This document shows positions 38,979-51,400 of a stretch of 64,000 nucleotides of DNA, in pieces. Within the stretch, counting starts at the first letter, position 1. Each line of letters begins with the position of its first letter. Made by a program: the position numbers and the translations under genes. Location of the stretch: assembly GCA_003260075.1 (NCBI GenBank), contig QLIY01000080.1:38520-102519 (forward strand), written 5' to 3'. The notes under the pieces were generated by a model. The model was not told where the DNA came from, searched no databases, and saw only the letters and a program-made list of their open reading frames with translations. This DNA comes from Phallusia mammillata. Lineage: Eukaryota; Chordata; Ascidiacea; Phlebobranchia; Ascidiidae.

Positions 38979-41641
38979 ATGACATATTCACATCCATACC
39001 TTCAATCAAGAGACCAGCAAAGTAGCATTATGATGCAACCTTCCATGAAATTACACTCACCAAGTGTACCAAACTACACTGATTATGGTTAGCAGTGGTG
39101 TATTTAGCTGTAAAATTTGATTTGCAAATGTTTTTGTAAGAACAAGTGGATTAAAATTGTAATGTTTTTGGAGAAAACAGTATTTCAAGTTAATGTTTGT
39201 TGTTGCAGATGCTAACTTCAAGAACCTCATGTTTTATTCGAATTGGCAATGGCCTGCTGATACCATTCCACCAATGCAATTGCCACATCTTAATAGGTAT
39301 GGTATGCAAGCTTGCATTGTAGCAATATTAAAACAAATATATGTAAATATGTGTATGTCAAAATCCATACTAAAACCTTGGGCAATCTTCGATTTTCAAA
39401 CAACAAACGCACTTGCATGTTTTGCTTCAACTAATATTTCCCTTTTAATGCGACAAGGTTTGGACCAGGCACAGTGCTACCCACACCTGTAAATCATACT
39501 CTGCGATGTAACATGCATGTACCAGAGACTGCTTCTTCATTTGGTATAATGCATGGAATACCTTCACCAAATGTTGATGACTTGAAAACACAAAGTCTGT
39601 CATCATTTTCAAACAGCCCCCTAACTTCAACACCCACTGGGTATGTGTGTATCAAATGCATATTATTTTTGTAGAAGGCACTATCATTTTTAGATGATTT
39701 TTTGCGAATTGCCTGTTTTACCATCACCAAAAATTTTAAAATCTTTTCAGATCGAAGCGTGGGCGACCTAGAGCTGATGTCATTTCAACTTTGCAATATT
39801 TTGGATCAAATTCCTCTTGTACCATTCGTTGTCATGTTTGCCACCGTGTATTTCCAAGAGAAAAATCTCTTCAGGCACACTTAAGAACCCATACTGGTGA
39901 AAGACCATACAGGTATGGATTGAAGTAATAAAATTTTCATTGAAACTTGTGATTTGTCACAGGGCGCAAAAAGTCGACAAAATTGTTATATGTAGGTGCC
40001 CACTTAAGTTTCAATTACCATGTACTCTTTTCAAGAGAAGTACACTTGAAGCAATGGCGCGAAAATTTAAAACTACTTCTGCTGTGCCACTTGTCTGGTT
40101 GTCAAAATTTGCTATTGATTTTCGTTAATGTCAATGTTAACTTTTAGATGTGATTATCCAAACTGCACAAAGTCATTTGTGCAAAGTGGACAGTTGAAAA
40201 CACACCAAAGACTACATTCTGGAGAAAAACCCTTTAAGTGTTCAGATGATGGTTGTTTGGTGCGGTTTACTCATGCCAACAGACATTGTCCGGATCATCC
40301 AAATGCCAAGCTTGTTCGAGATGACAGGGGAGCACTAGAGAGACTCCTGGTTGGAGCACAGAAACAAGATTCTACCATAACAGAGTGGCTGGATAAATAT
40401 GTGAGACTAAGGTAGGTCTCTTTAAGGTGGCCTAAAGCAAGTACTTGAAATAAATACAAAATTAATACATATACTTTTTGATGTAAGACTATTGTCAAAG
40501 TCCCAAATAAACCCTAATCAAATTTATGCATTGCAGGCTTGACAGAACCAATAATACTCAACGTTCCCATCTTAAAAGAGAATCTTCAGAAACAAGTGTA
40601 AGCTCAGATGAAGAATCTGGTATGTCAAAAAGTGACTCACTTTCATCAACCAGTTCAGACCAACCTGTGGTAAGTACAAGTGCTTTGACCAAATGGGTGA
40701 TTTTCATAAAAAGTGTTCAGCAAAGTGGCTTGTTGTTTAGGAATTATTTTCCTAAAAAAATTTACTTTCATGTGTTTTACCTTCTACGTAAAACATGCAA
40801 GTTAAAAAAATATTATAATTTTCAACACTGTGTTTTGTCTGGTAAAAATGTACATTATAATATTGTTGTATAAATTACCAGGAGTCTACCCTGCTCTTAC
40901 ACAAGTTGAAAACATATTCAGTACATCTATGATTTGGTTGTTAAGCTGCCAAGATTTAAAATGCATGTGGCTACAACAATATTTTTAAATTTACAGACTT
41001 CTCCTCTCATTAAATGTCCCACTATTATGCCAAGCAGAGGATCATCAGTGAAACGACAGTTGCTCACAGATGAAAACAAGGAGTCATTTATAAAACTCAA
41101 TGAAGCTGAAGATGGTGCAGTCCGAATACCCTTATCTCCGAAACGTTTAAACCAAGTTGTACAAGTGCCACGAATTGACCCCAGACAACCAGTCAAGAAA
41201 AGAATACTAGCATACAACCAATTGCTAATGAAGCAAATGAAAGACCAACCAGAGAACAAGGTTACTTTGCCACCAATTGAGCGCTCATTACCAGTTCTTC
41301 CATCAATAAACTCACCCAAAAGAAAGTTAAACCTTGGTAATGATTCATCACTCTCACCTGTTCAAAGCTTGCTGCAGCTTGAGCAACAGAAATCACCCTT
41401 ACAAAAGTATAGCTTTTTGAAGGATCTTGAATCTGTACATGAAAAAAGCACACCTGTGAAGCAACCAAATACATGCAGTGTTATAGTCAGAAGGGATTCT
41501 GCTGAGCAACAGTCCAGAAGATCCCCTGCACCAAACAAGAGTGAAACTTTTTCTGACCGATGGGATGGCGCATTGGCGCTCATGCAACTGGCTTCTAGCC
41601 CACCTACAAAGGTTTCTGCAAATAATTGTGATGAACCATAA
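38979..41641 (+). CDS. ZNF367: ZNF367-type C2H2 zinc-finger protein, 527 aa, seven exons
   Basis: Predicted nuclear DNA-binding protein. Exons: 38979-39087, 39209-39296, 39458-39640, 39751-39912, 40148-40411, 40537-40669, 40997-41641; all joints keep frame. Start [14 protein letters not shown]. An AT-hook-like SKRGRPRAD precedes the fingers. Finger 1 is [19 protein letters not shown]; finger 2 has C-x4-C spacing ([19 protein letters not shown]); a third atypical finger carries the family hallmark [16 protein letters not shown]. The extreme C-terminus [13 protein letters not shown] matches the end of vertebrate ZNF367 (HGALALIELA-like). That the finger block and the C-terminal helix are both conserved makes orthology likely. 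The Ser-rich linker and the proline-rich region between them are not conserved. Confidence 0.92.
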
Positions 41642-42446
41642 AAAGGTGTAGTTCATACTTGTTGACTGTATTTTGTGTTTTGTTTTTACTTCAAAAAGTT
41701 CCATGTTATGAGTTTTATTCTTGGCAAGTTTCAATTTTCTTAGTTATTTGTTACACCACTATCATCCTACTGTTCACACCAAGCATGATCAGACTTGATG
41801 TCAAATGACAAGTGGTAATGTTTACTGATGCTTTTGTCCCACCTGTTATCCAATACTTGGATTTTAATTCCTAACACAATGAAATTATTTAACCAGCATT
41901 GTTTGGTTGAGTAACCTCTGTGGGAAAACACGACTTTGCTTGATGAAAATTGGATATTTGTGCCCATTGTGTAAGGTAATTGTGCCCCATCTTTAACTCT
42001 GTGAGAGGTACTAGTTGTATTTTGACTGTTGCTAAGCAAGTACTGTTTTCTATTTCTTTTATGATGTCAACACTGCCATTGCCCCAGCTAATAACAAGTG
42101 TGCCATAGCACGAAAATGTAGTTGCTGCTCCAAAATTGCTAGCTTAGAGTACTTTTACCAAGTAGATGTTTTATTTAATATTAATCATTATAAACATACA
42201 CGTAATTGAATGAAATGTGTGATTGTTTATTATTTTAGTCGCAGATTTTGTGCCAGTGTTAGTTTCCTACGCTATGTGCTTTTATTGTTTGGTCTTTGTG
42301 TGTTGGCAATTCTTCATATTCAGACTTATTATCATCCTTTTGCACAAGCCTATTTATAATTGGCTTACTAATAAAAAACGTGAGGCAAATAACAGTGTAT
42401 TATATATTTATAACTGAACTCAACATACAAACACAACACTTTTACA
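41642..42446. other. Convergent 3' flanks of ZNF367 and the CCP/polycystin gene
   Basis: AT-rich with short, unsupported open frames. It presumably holds both 3' UTRs. Confidence 0.5.
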
Positions 42447-45287
42447 TTATTTTGACCGGAGACGAGAGTGCTGTTCATTAAATACTAACATTGCCACTCC
42501 TGCATCAATAAACATGACAACAGTATAAGTTAAAATCAGTGATAGCAAACATGCCTTGTACACATCTGGTTTTGAATTGCTGTTGATAAACTGTCCTAGT
42601 AAAATAAGATAAACACACCCAGCAACAATTATGCAGGCTAGTATCCATGACAACATGGAATTAAAACTCAGTGGAATTGGGCACAAGCCCTTATCCTCAT
42701 GTAAATGTGTTACAATGCCATGGTGAAGCTTACTTTCACCCGAACAGTTAGGCGGAGAGTTGTCTCGATTCATAATTGCTGTTTTTTCAACACTCTTTTT
42801 GCTTTCTGCTGTGATTGTGGAGTATGTCGTTATGCTTAAATCCAAACTCTCACTTTCAGATGACACTAACGTTGTTTCTTCATCTGTAGTAACTCTAGCT
42901 GAAGGAACTGGAACTAAGTTCTTGTTGCCTACAATTTGACTCGCTATGGCAGAAACTATTGGCTGTTCAATCAAAGTTACTGAGGAATCTTGTGTAGAGC
43001 TTTCGTTGGACTGTATAACATTTGTGTTTTCTATTGTTGATGGATATTCCAAGGAAGACAGAGTTTTACACTGCGATGAAATGGAATAAATCATGTTTGG
43101 ATTCACCAAGGCTATGCTGTTATAGTTTTCACTTCTGGGTGTATCACATTCACTGAAAATACAACCTTCCATTTGGGGACTAATTTCAGATATGTCCCTA
43201 AACTCCCCTGTGATTTCTGTGAGTTGTGATTCTGCTAATGACAACACCAAATTAGATTTGTCTGAGTTATGGTGCTCATTGATAGGCACTTTCTTTGAAG
43301 TACACTGCTCACTGGAATTCGCTTCTGCTAGCAATTTGTCTGAATCCTGCGAAAAGTAACTGTCACCTAATTCTGGAGATCCAACCTGTTCCCTTATATT
43401 TTTTTTGATAAAAAATTTCTGTACTTTTGCTTCCTGCATAATCCTTTCTTCCACTGTTGGCTCAGCTACATTGGGGGAGTAATCTGACATTGTAGCCTTT
43501 TCAATGTCTAATAATGGGGCGATTTCAGTGATCACTTTTTTGTCATTTCTTTGCACATTCTGTTCCTCTGTTGTATTGTCACACACAGATTGATCAGTTG
43601 TAAAATCCATGTTAAACTCAGTGAATGATGATGACAAAGTTGCTATAGAAAACTGGGATGAAATTCCAGTTAAGTTACATGCATCTGTCAAGTCAACTGT
43701 TACACTTTCGTTGTTATTGCAACTTTCTGTTGTTGGTTGGTGTTTAATTAGGCCTTTATCTGTATGCAATTTTATTGCCCATACCCCAGCAGAAACCTCC
43801 ATATTTCCACTACTGTATTGGTCATCACCTTCAATATGAGTCAATGCAGTTTTGTAGCTTGGATGCAGGGAGCTCTGCATGCTTTTCTTGCCCGCAATGG
43901 CTGGATCAGACCATCTTCTTTTAAGATCACTATCATTTCCAATAAAAAGTGAGTCATTTATCATGTTGCGTGGAACCATTGTAGCTACATCTTGCTGTGG
44001 CAGGTCTGTTAGTGTAATGCCCAGCAACTTTATCAGAGGACCTTTGATCACTTTCATAAAAGGCAATTGGAGAGCAGTTGCTCGCATAAAAACAAAATGC
44101 GAACAAAAGTCATACAAATACCCTTCAGTGGCAGTTGACTGACATACACACTGTCCAAACAGATATAGGAGTCTCACAATGATGGCTAAAGGAATACATA
44201 CCAGAGCCCCGAATATAGCCATGGTAATAAATGCCATTTCACCACCAAATGCATCTGAAGGACTTAGTGTCTTTCCTAACTCACTGACAAAGCTTGGGTT
44301 TGATTCTGCACCAGGCAAAACCAAAAACATAATTTGAAAAGTCAAGGTTGAAACTATGCAGGTCACTGAGAGCACCATAAAGCATAAAAAGCGACCCACC
44401 TTTGTTAAAGATGAGTTTGCTGGTGGTATAAAAAAAGATACCAACAAATGGCATTGCATAAACTTAACGAAACTGTTGTGCCACAAAGACCTTGAAACTT
44501 GCTTTAATGTCAAAGAACACAAGTGCTCAGATGAAACATTATGTTTCACTGATCTGAATCTTCCATGCTTTTCTGAGCACCAAACTGCACCACTTGCCAG
44601 ATGCTGCAATTTAATTCTATTTATCCATAGTTGAAGCTCATGTGTTTCCTGTTGTGCAGTAACCCTTGCGTACCCAACATAAGGATCTTCAACCAAAAGC
44701 CAGCTGACAACATCCAGTTTCATTGTCTGTGGCAAAATACCTTGTGGAAATGTAGGCAGATTAATTATACATTTTCCAACTTCTGTGTTGAACAATTGAG
44801 TGTGGTCATTGCCTCGAAGCCAAACTACAGGTAGTTGTGGAGCATCTGCGCTTGACAGTCGCATCATAACATGGCGATACCAGTCAGGTTTAGGGGTACA
44901 TTGGTAATAAAAGGTTAATTCGTAGTTAGCTTTTCTTCGTTTAACTGGTGGTGGAATAGCAAGACTGGTCTCTGTAACTTGCTTTTGCAAATAATACACA
45001 ACAGGAAAGAACAAAACCATAACACACAAAATGCCAGTGACCAAAAACAGTACAGGGGTTGGGTCCACTGGGTAGGATAAAATCCATTCAACTTCTGAAG
45101 TATAGAGACTGACTTCTCGTATGGCTGGAGGGACACTTGGGTCCAGAGTACCATGTATAATTAACCGAAACCAAAGCATTTCTGATTGTATGCCATCATA
45201 TATCCAAGTCGTTGCGACAGATGTGTAGGGCATATTAAAGTCCAAATTAACATTAGTTTTACCGCTAATTCCAGAATCCCCATAAAC
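42447..45287 (-). other. Single 2.8-kb last exon: TM1, PLAT-like domain, TM2-TM5 and long cytosolic loop
   Basis: Acceptor at 45288 joins VYGDSGISGKTNVNLDF. Counting from the Met at 45245: TM1 about 62-86 (VLFLVTGILCVMVLFFPVVY), PLAT-like region about 105-250, TM2 about 288-312 (FLCFMVLSVTCIVSTLTF), TM3 about 345-372 (FITMAIFGALVCIPLAIIV), a loop of about 490 residues rich in Ser, Glu and Asn, TM4 about 864-886 (MLSWILACIIVAGCVYLILL) and TM5 about 897-922 (LLSLILTYTVVMFIDAGVA). The tail is only NEQHSRLRSK. One very long exon in a gene otherwise made of small exons suggests retroposition or intron loss of this module. Confidence 0.85.
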
Positions 45288-45449
45288 CTGTGGTAAAAAA
45301 TAATTAAATAATCAGATTAAGCAGGACTGCTGTGCTTTTTGAAATTTGTCCTTATTTTGATGGACAACATCTTAGAGAAAGCATTATCCTTATTCAAAAG
45401 AAATGACCCTATATGTTCACCACCATGACTTGTAATCTAATATAAAACT

Positions 45450-45484
<35 letters not shown>

Positions 45485-48400
45485 CTTTATTTATGAAAAG
45501 ACCACTATTAGCATCCTATCCAGAGTTAAATGTTTGTTAATTTTGGTAGAAAATATAGGATTTCTTTCCAGTTGCCCTTATTTTAGCTTCAGATTAGTGA
45601 AAAACCTGAGTATTAGACTAACATAAAAATTTAGTAACATTAAACATAACATGTACCTTAAAGGGACCAGCCCTCTTTGATCTTCTGTCACTCCCAACAT
45701 ACTCCAATGTAAAGTCAGTTATATCGGACAAGCCATCATCTGCACACATAATCATGATGGCAAACACTGCCCTGGGTTTTCCTAGGTGGACTTCAATTGA
45801 CCATTCCTTCTTTCCAAAACCTAGCCAGTTCTGGGCTTGCCAAAAAGTCAGTGGATTATTGTCCCAAATGAATCTGACAGTAACATTTAAAATACATGTA
45901 AATACATATTACCAAACTTGATATTTTACATTTAATTATATGAATGTACATTACAAACATATTGATCTCCGCAACACCTACTTTACACTACGATATGGTT
46001 GAGTTGTGTTTGACACATTTCTTGCTTTGAATCCATCTGAAATTCCCATAGTATTTTCATCAAACTTGAGCCAGCTCATTGGTAAAGTTGTCAGTAACTT
46101 TTTATATGGCGGGCCAGGAGTGGGAGGGGCTTTTGGAATGTTTCTGCCCTCCAAACCTAAAAAAAGTGGATGTAAATGTGTATTTAAAAGAAAGTACTTT
46201 CTGTTTGGTCCAATATACCATTAATAGGAAAGGGCCTTTCATCAATAGCTGTGCATCTATAATCTACAACAGGCTTTGGTTGCCAAATTCCATACTTGGT
46301 ACAAACCGACTTTCTTTGTTTTTCTTTTTCTGAAACAGAGCACCCAAAATTGACAACAAAAACTATTTTAGTCCTTGATATAACACATGAAAATTTCTAG
46401 GAGTAAAACACAATTTAAATAGCTCATAGAATTTACCTAAGTGAACATAATGTGTGCCATTGTTGGTAGCCATCCAATAAGTTACATTGCATATATATTC
46501 CGCCTCAGCTTTATAACCAGTGCTATTCAACAGTAACATAGAGTAATCCATTTGAGGTGGAGTAGGACATGAAATACTGTCAAAACAAAACAGTTTTCAG
46601 AAAGAAATGTTTTGCAATGTCCCTCCAAAAAACTAACCACAACTTTATGAAAGCAAAGGGCATGAAACGATTAGGTAATTTGACAAAAGTGTTATTAATG
46701 TAATCACAATAGTATAATCAAGAGCTAAAAAAGTAATGAACAAAACATTTTCATAGTTCACAGCTCTTTTAACAAATGAACCAAACTGTAGTGGTTAAGC
46801 AGAGCTTCATATTGCAAATGTCATTTTATGCAAAAACAGTACCTCCAACAGGCATTGGGTAAAACTGGCAGCCATATTGCTCTATGACTGCATGTGCTTT
46901 TTACTGAGAGTTGTTTGGTTTCATAAATCCAATATCCTTCATCACATTCAAGAAAGTTACTTGCATTGTAGTTTGTACTGTTCCATGTGTTTGTTCCCAT
47001 GATAACTGGGGCAGGTATGTCACATGACAAAGGTTCACATCGCAACTAAGAACAATTTAAAGTTGTATACATTGGCCTGAATTTTTTTGTAAACTTACCT
47101 TGGTTATGTTTTCATGCCATGTTCCATTTGCCTGACATGTGAAGTCAGCTAAAAACATGCCACATGAAATCCAAAAACCTTCGGTACATTCAATTGTAAT
47201 TGAGTTATCTGAAAAACAAAACAACCAAAGCATATTTTTATTGATGAGAAAAGGGCAGTTTTGCTTACTGTAAAAAAAGTCTGAGCCTTGTAAGATTGAA
47301 AACTTTGGTAAGGGTGGATAACCACAATAGACTGGCTGACATTGTCCTGTTGCATGCTGTAATTTTCCATTTTCGAGGCACCTTAGTTTTGAATCTCCAA
47401 CAATGATATAGCCTGGTTTGCAAGAAATGGTCAAAGGAGCACCGTATAGTACTTCAGTTTCCTAGTCAAATAAAACTTCTTGTTTTATTCATCAAATTTA
47501 ATTTTTAAAAAGTACACACTTGCTCTAAGAGATTAAGGCAGCACTTAATAAATATTTTGCTGGAACAATCTATAACAGATCATACACATTACTAAACTAT
47601 TCATATTGAAGTGCTTTAAATTAAAAATACAGACAAATCCGGTTAAATGTGCAATCTGCTTATTTGCGTAGGGATCGTAAATCCCACCCATATCCATTTG
47701 TTTAAAAAAATTATGGGTTAATGGATAAAATAGCTTGGCAAAGCGATTATGTGATTGACCACATTTGTCTCTACACTATTTTGCAGGTTGACAGATTGTA
47801 TGTTATCCTGGTAAGTATAACAAAAACTTTTCATACCTGATTAATGGAATTATGGATTTTTTTGAAGTAGCATGTAATAGGTACACACTTGGCTGTGTTT
47901 ATATCAGGCACCCAATTTCCATCCACATCACATTTGTACGACTGTTTGGTGACATTTTGTTCAAACCAATAACCAGTATTACACCTATTTCAAACAATAC
48001 ATTGTTACTTATTAAATACCTGCACATATGGTTGTGTTTTTGGTTCTCAAAAAAAAAAGATGGGTTTTAGTCAGTGTTTCATACACGAACAGAACGAAAT
48101 GGCATTGTTCATTGTGTGCAAACTATTTATTTCGTCGCTCATTCCTGGCAGATATTTTCATTTTGTCTGTCTGACCGAAATCAATTTATAATGATCTTTT
48201 TTTGGTATTTCGGTCTTGACAAAAAAGATCTGTTTGTGGTCTTAACAACTCTTAAGAGTAAAAAAAAGAAAAATGCATCACACAACAACTATTGTCAGTC
48301 ACATAAAATATGTCGAAATTAGTGAAACAGATCGAGCTTTGATTGTTTTTATGGTGCAATGGCACTAAATTTGTAGCAACTTTTTGTGTCAAATGAAGTA

Positions 48401-51400
48401 CTGGAATAAATGATAATGGCAGTTTGTTTCGTTCCGGTATTTTTAATATTTTAAATGTCAGCATTTTGTTCTGGTATTTGAGCCAAAAATTATTTATTTC
48501 GTACTGGTATAACGTTCTGTTGCGATGCTAGTTTATAGGTTATGAAACATAGTCAAAACAATCTGGTAAACCCTCGATATTTAATGTACAGTTCATGCAC
48601 CAAAAGTAACATTTCTAAATTGTAAAAAAATCTAAATTACATTCAAACTTTAAACCTGCCTGAAACCAACTTCTCCATTTACATGTCGACTTGTAAACAA
48701 TGTCCTGCCAGCATTGGACATGTGGGGATCAGGACATATTATGTCTGTACAGTTAAGCGAGAATGGATCAGGCTTAAATCTTCCCAAACCAACACAAGTG
48801 GACTACAACACAGAACCACAGATGTTTGTTGGATAAACATTACAAGAAAAACAACAAATACCTTGATAATTTGCTCTCGATTTTGAACAAAAAACATGCC
48901 TGCAGGACAGGTATAGATAACAGCACTGTCGTACATGTAAATGCCAGTTGAAATATTACTCATTGCCTTTGCATTTCCAATAACCTTGTAAATACCAAAG
49001 CAATTGAAATGTATGCATTACTACCAGCCTTGTTAATAGGAGGTAACAATGGTAACTAATAACAAAATTTTAACAATAATAAAATAATGCAAGATAATAA
49101 AATGGTTTACCATTGGAGGGGCAAGGCAGACGACCTTTTCACAGCTTTTTAAGTAAATAAGTGAAGGTTCCCAGATTTTTTCAGAAGTACATTTAATGTT
49201 TTGTGTGGTGCTGTTTAAAATACGAACAAAATATCCTGGCTGACAGTGATATTGAAGTACTGTTCCAATATACAGGAAAGTGTCAGATGGTAAGCCTGTT
49301 TTAAAAAGTCAACATATTGGGCTTAATTGAAATATATTTGTATTAGCCTTTTACCTTTCAACACCATTTTGGTTCCATCCAAATCGAGCAGATCAGTGTA
49401 AAAAGGGAAAACATCTGGAGCCCAACATGACAATTTGTCACAGTGCTTTAAAGTTGAAAAATGTGGGACCCAGAGTGCTTAATATATGCATAAAATATAA
49501 AAATAATATAATAATGCTCAGCAAGCAGTTTATTGATTGTTCTGAGTTAAGTTTTTTTTTTCTTTCTGAATGATTGAAATGTATTTTCCTACCCATTTGT
49601 GAACATTGAATGTCAACACTATTCACACCAAGTGTAATTTCATATCCCGAGTTGCATGTGTATGTCCACACTCCACCAATTAGTGTACTGCCAGAGCCAG
49701 TAGCATGTGGCAAAACTGCTGGGTCTTCACAACTAACACACAAGAAAACTTTATATTGTGAAAAATAAACAAAACTAGAAGGGTGGCTGAACACATATTG
49801 CCATTGAACATACACCATGGCCTATTTCAAAACATATAGATTTTTTGTTTAGGTACTTTATTATGGGTCGCAAAACAGCCAACATTTTTATCATCTTTGT
49901 TTGTTTTTGCAAGGCAAAACTCATGGGTCCCCCAGACATGCTGTTATAAATAATGCATTTTATGAGATAACTATGATAAGTTTTGTAATATGAGTTTAAA
50001 CACAGTGATGAAAGAGTCTGCATGAATTGTTTTGAATTGAATGCAATTTAGATAGTTTGTAGCTCAAATAGCATGATAATTTATGCAGAATTTTACCCAT
50101 TTTAGGGGTTAGTGGGGTAAATGATGGGGCTGCATGGTAAAACTTAACAATCAACAACTCAAAATGACATATGTAGCAAACTGTTAACTAATCTAGGGCA
50201 AAACTTAACAAGCGACACCTAAAAATAACATATTACATAAACTGTCAACATTTTATCCGATTTGGTCAATGTTTACAAATTGAACACATTCTAGGGTTAA
50301 TGGGGTAAAAGTGGGGCTCATAGGGTAAAAATGATTTATTATGTAAACTGTCTAAATTCCATGTAATACTGACATTTTACAAAAGTGACCCATTTTAGGG
50401 GGCTAGTGGGGTAACTGATGGGTTTCCACACTCGAACTGAAAAAATACCACATCACAATGACCAACAGCTAATTCTTCTGAGGTCATAAGGCTTGGCTAG
50501 TAAAACCCCTTTGCCATGTGCACCACCAAGCAATGCAAGTAGATGACAAACACAGGTAACGTATGTTTGGTTACCTTTGTTACACTATTCCACTACAGAA
50601 ACCTTTCGTTTGTGGTGCACAGCAACATACAAAAACATGTTACACTTTGGGGACTAGCGGGGTAAATACTGGGGTTTTCAAGGCAAAAGAAGCAGATGGC
50701 ACATCTACACAAGTATATCTACCATCTGTGTAAGTTTCATCCAAATCCATCAAACATTTGATTGCAAAAGAGGGTGGACAAACTGCAGGGCGAAAAAAAA
50801 ACATTTCGAGTACCATCAAAATCCCCTTTAGGGAAGGGGACCCATAAATAGCAATCAAATCTTGGATAATAACCCACCTTTTTCACATTTAACGATTTAG
50901 TAATTACCAATCACAACCTGGTTAAAGGAACATCTACTGAACAAATAGTTTGTGTAAAACATAAAAGCTGAAATTTGTCACATAAATTACTTTGAAGAAG
51001 TGCAAGTTATGGAACTAGGATCTGGTTCCCACTGTCCATACCACATACATTCCAAGGTAATATTTTGTCCATACACTAAACTGGAGTGTCGATCATCACA
51101 GGAAATAGTAGCAGTGGCACCAACCAACAACTGTGTGTGTGAACTATTTACATAAGCAAACTGTGCATTTGTCCTGCAAAGATGCACAATACATGAATGT
51201 TGTTACAGTATTTGTAGTACAGAATTAACACAAAATCAAATTAATATAGACAGTCATCTTTAAATTCACCAACAAGAGCTGTTGCTGAAACTTTTGAAAA
51301 ATATATATTATGATTTGGTTTTTAATCTTAAAATCTGTTGCTTACTTTGGCAAAAGAGTTGGACATTGAATTAGTTCACAAAAATATTTAGCATGGTATA

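Noticed and set aside
50640..50858. Possible extra CCP exon
   Set aside because: It has only a few Cys in the wrong spacing and overlaps the G-rich repeat segment.
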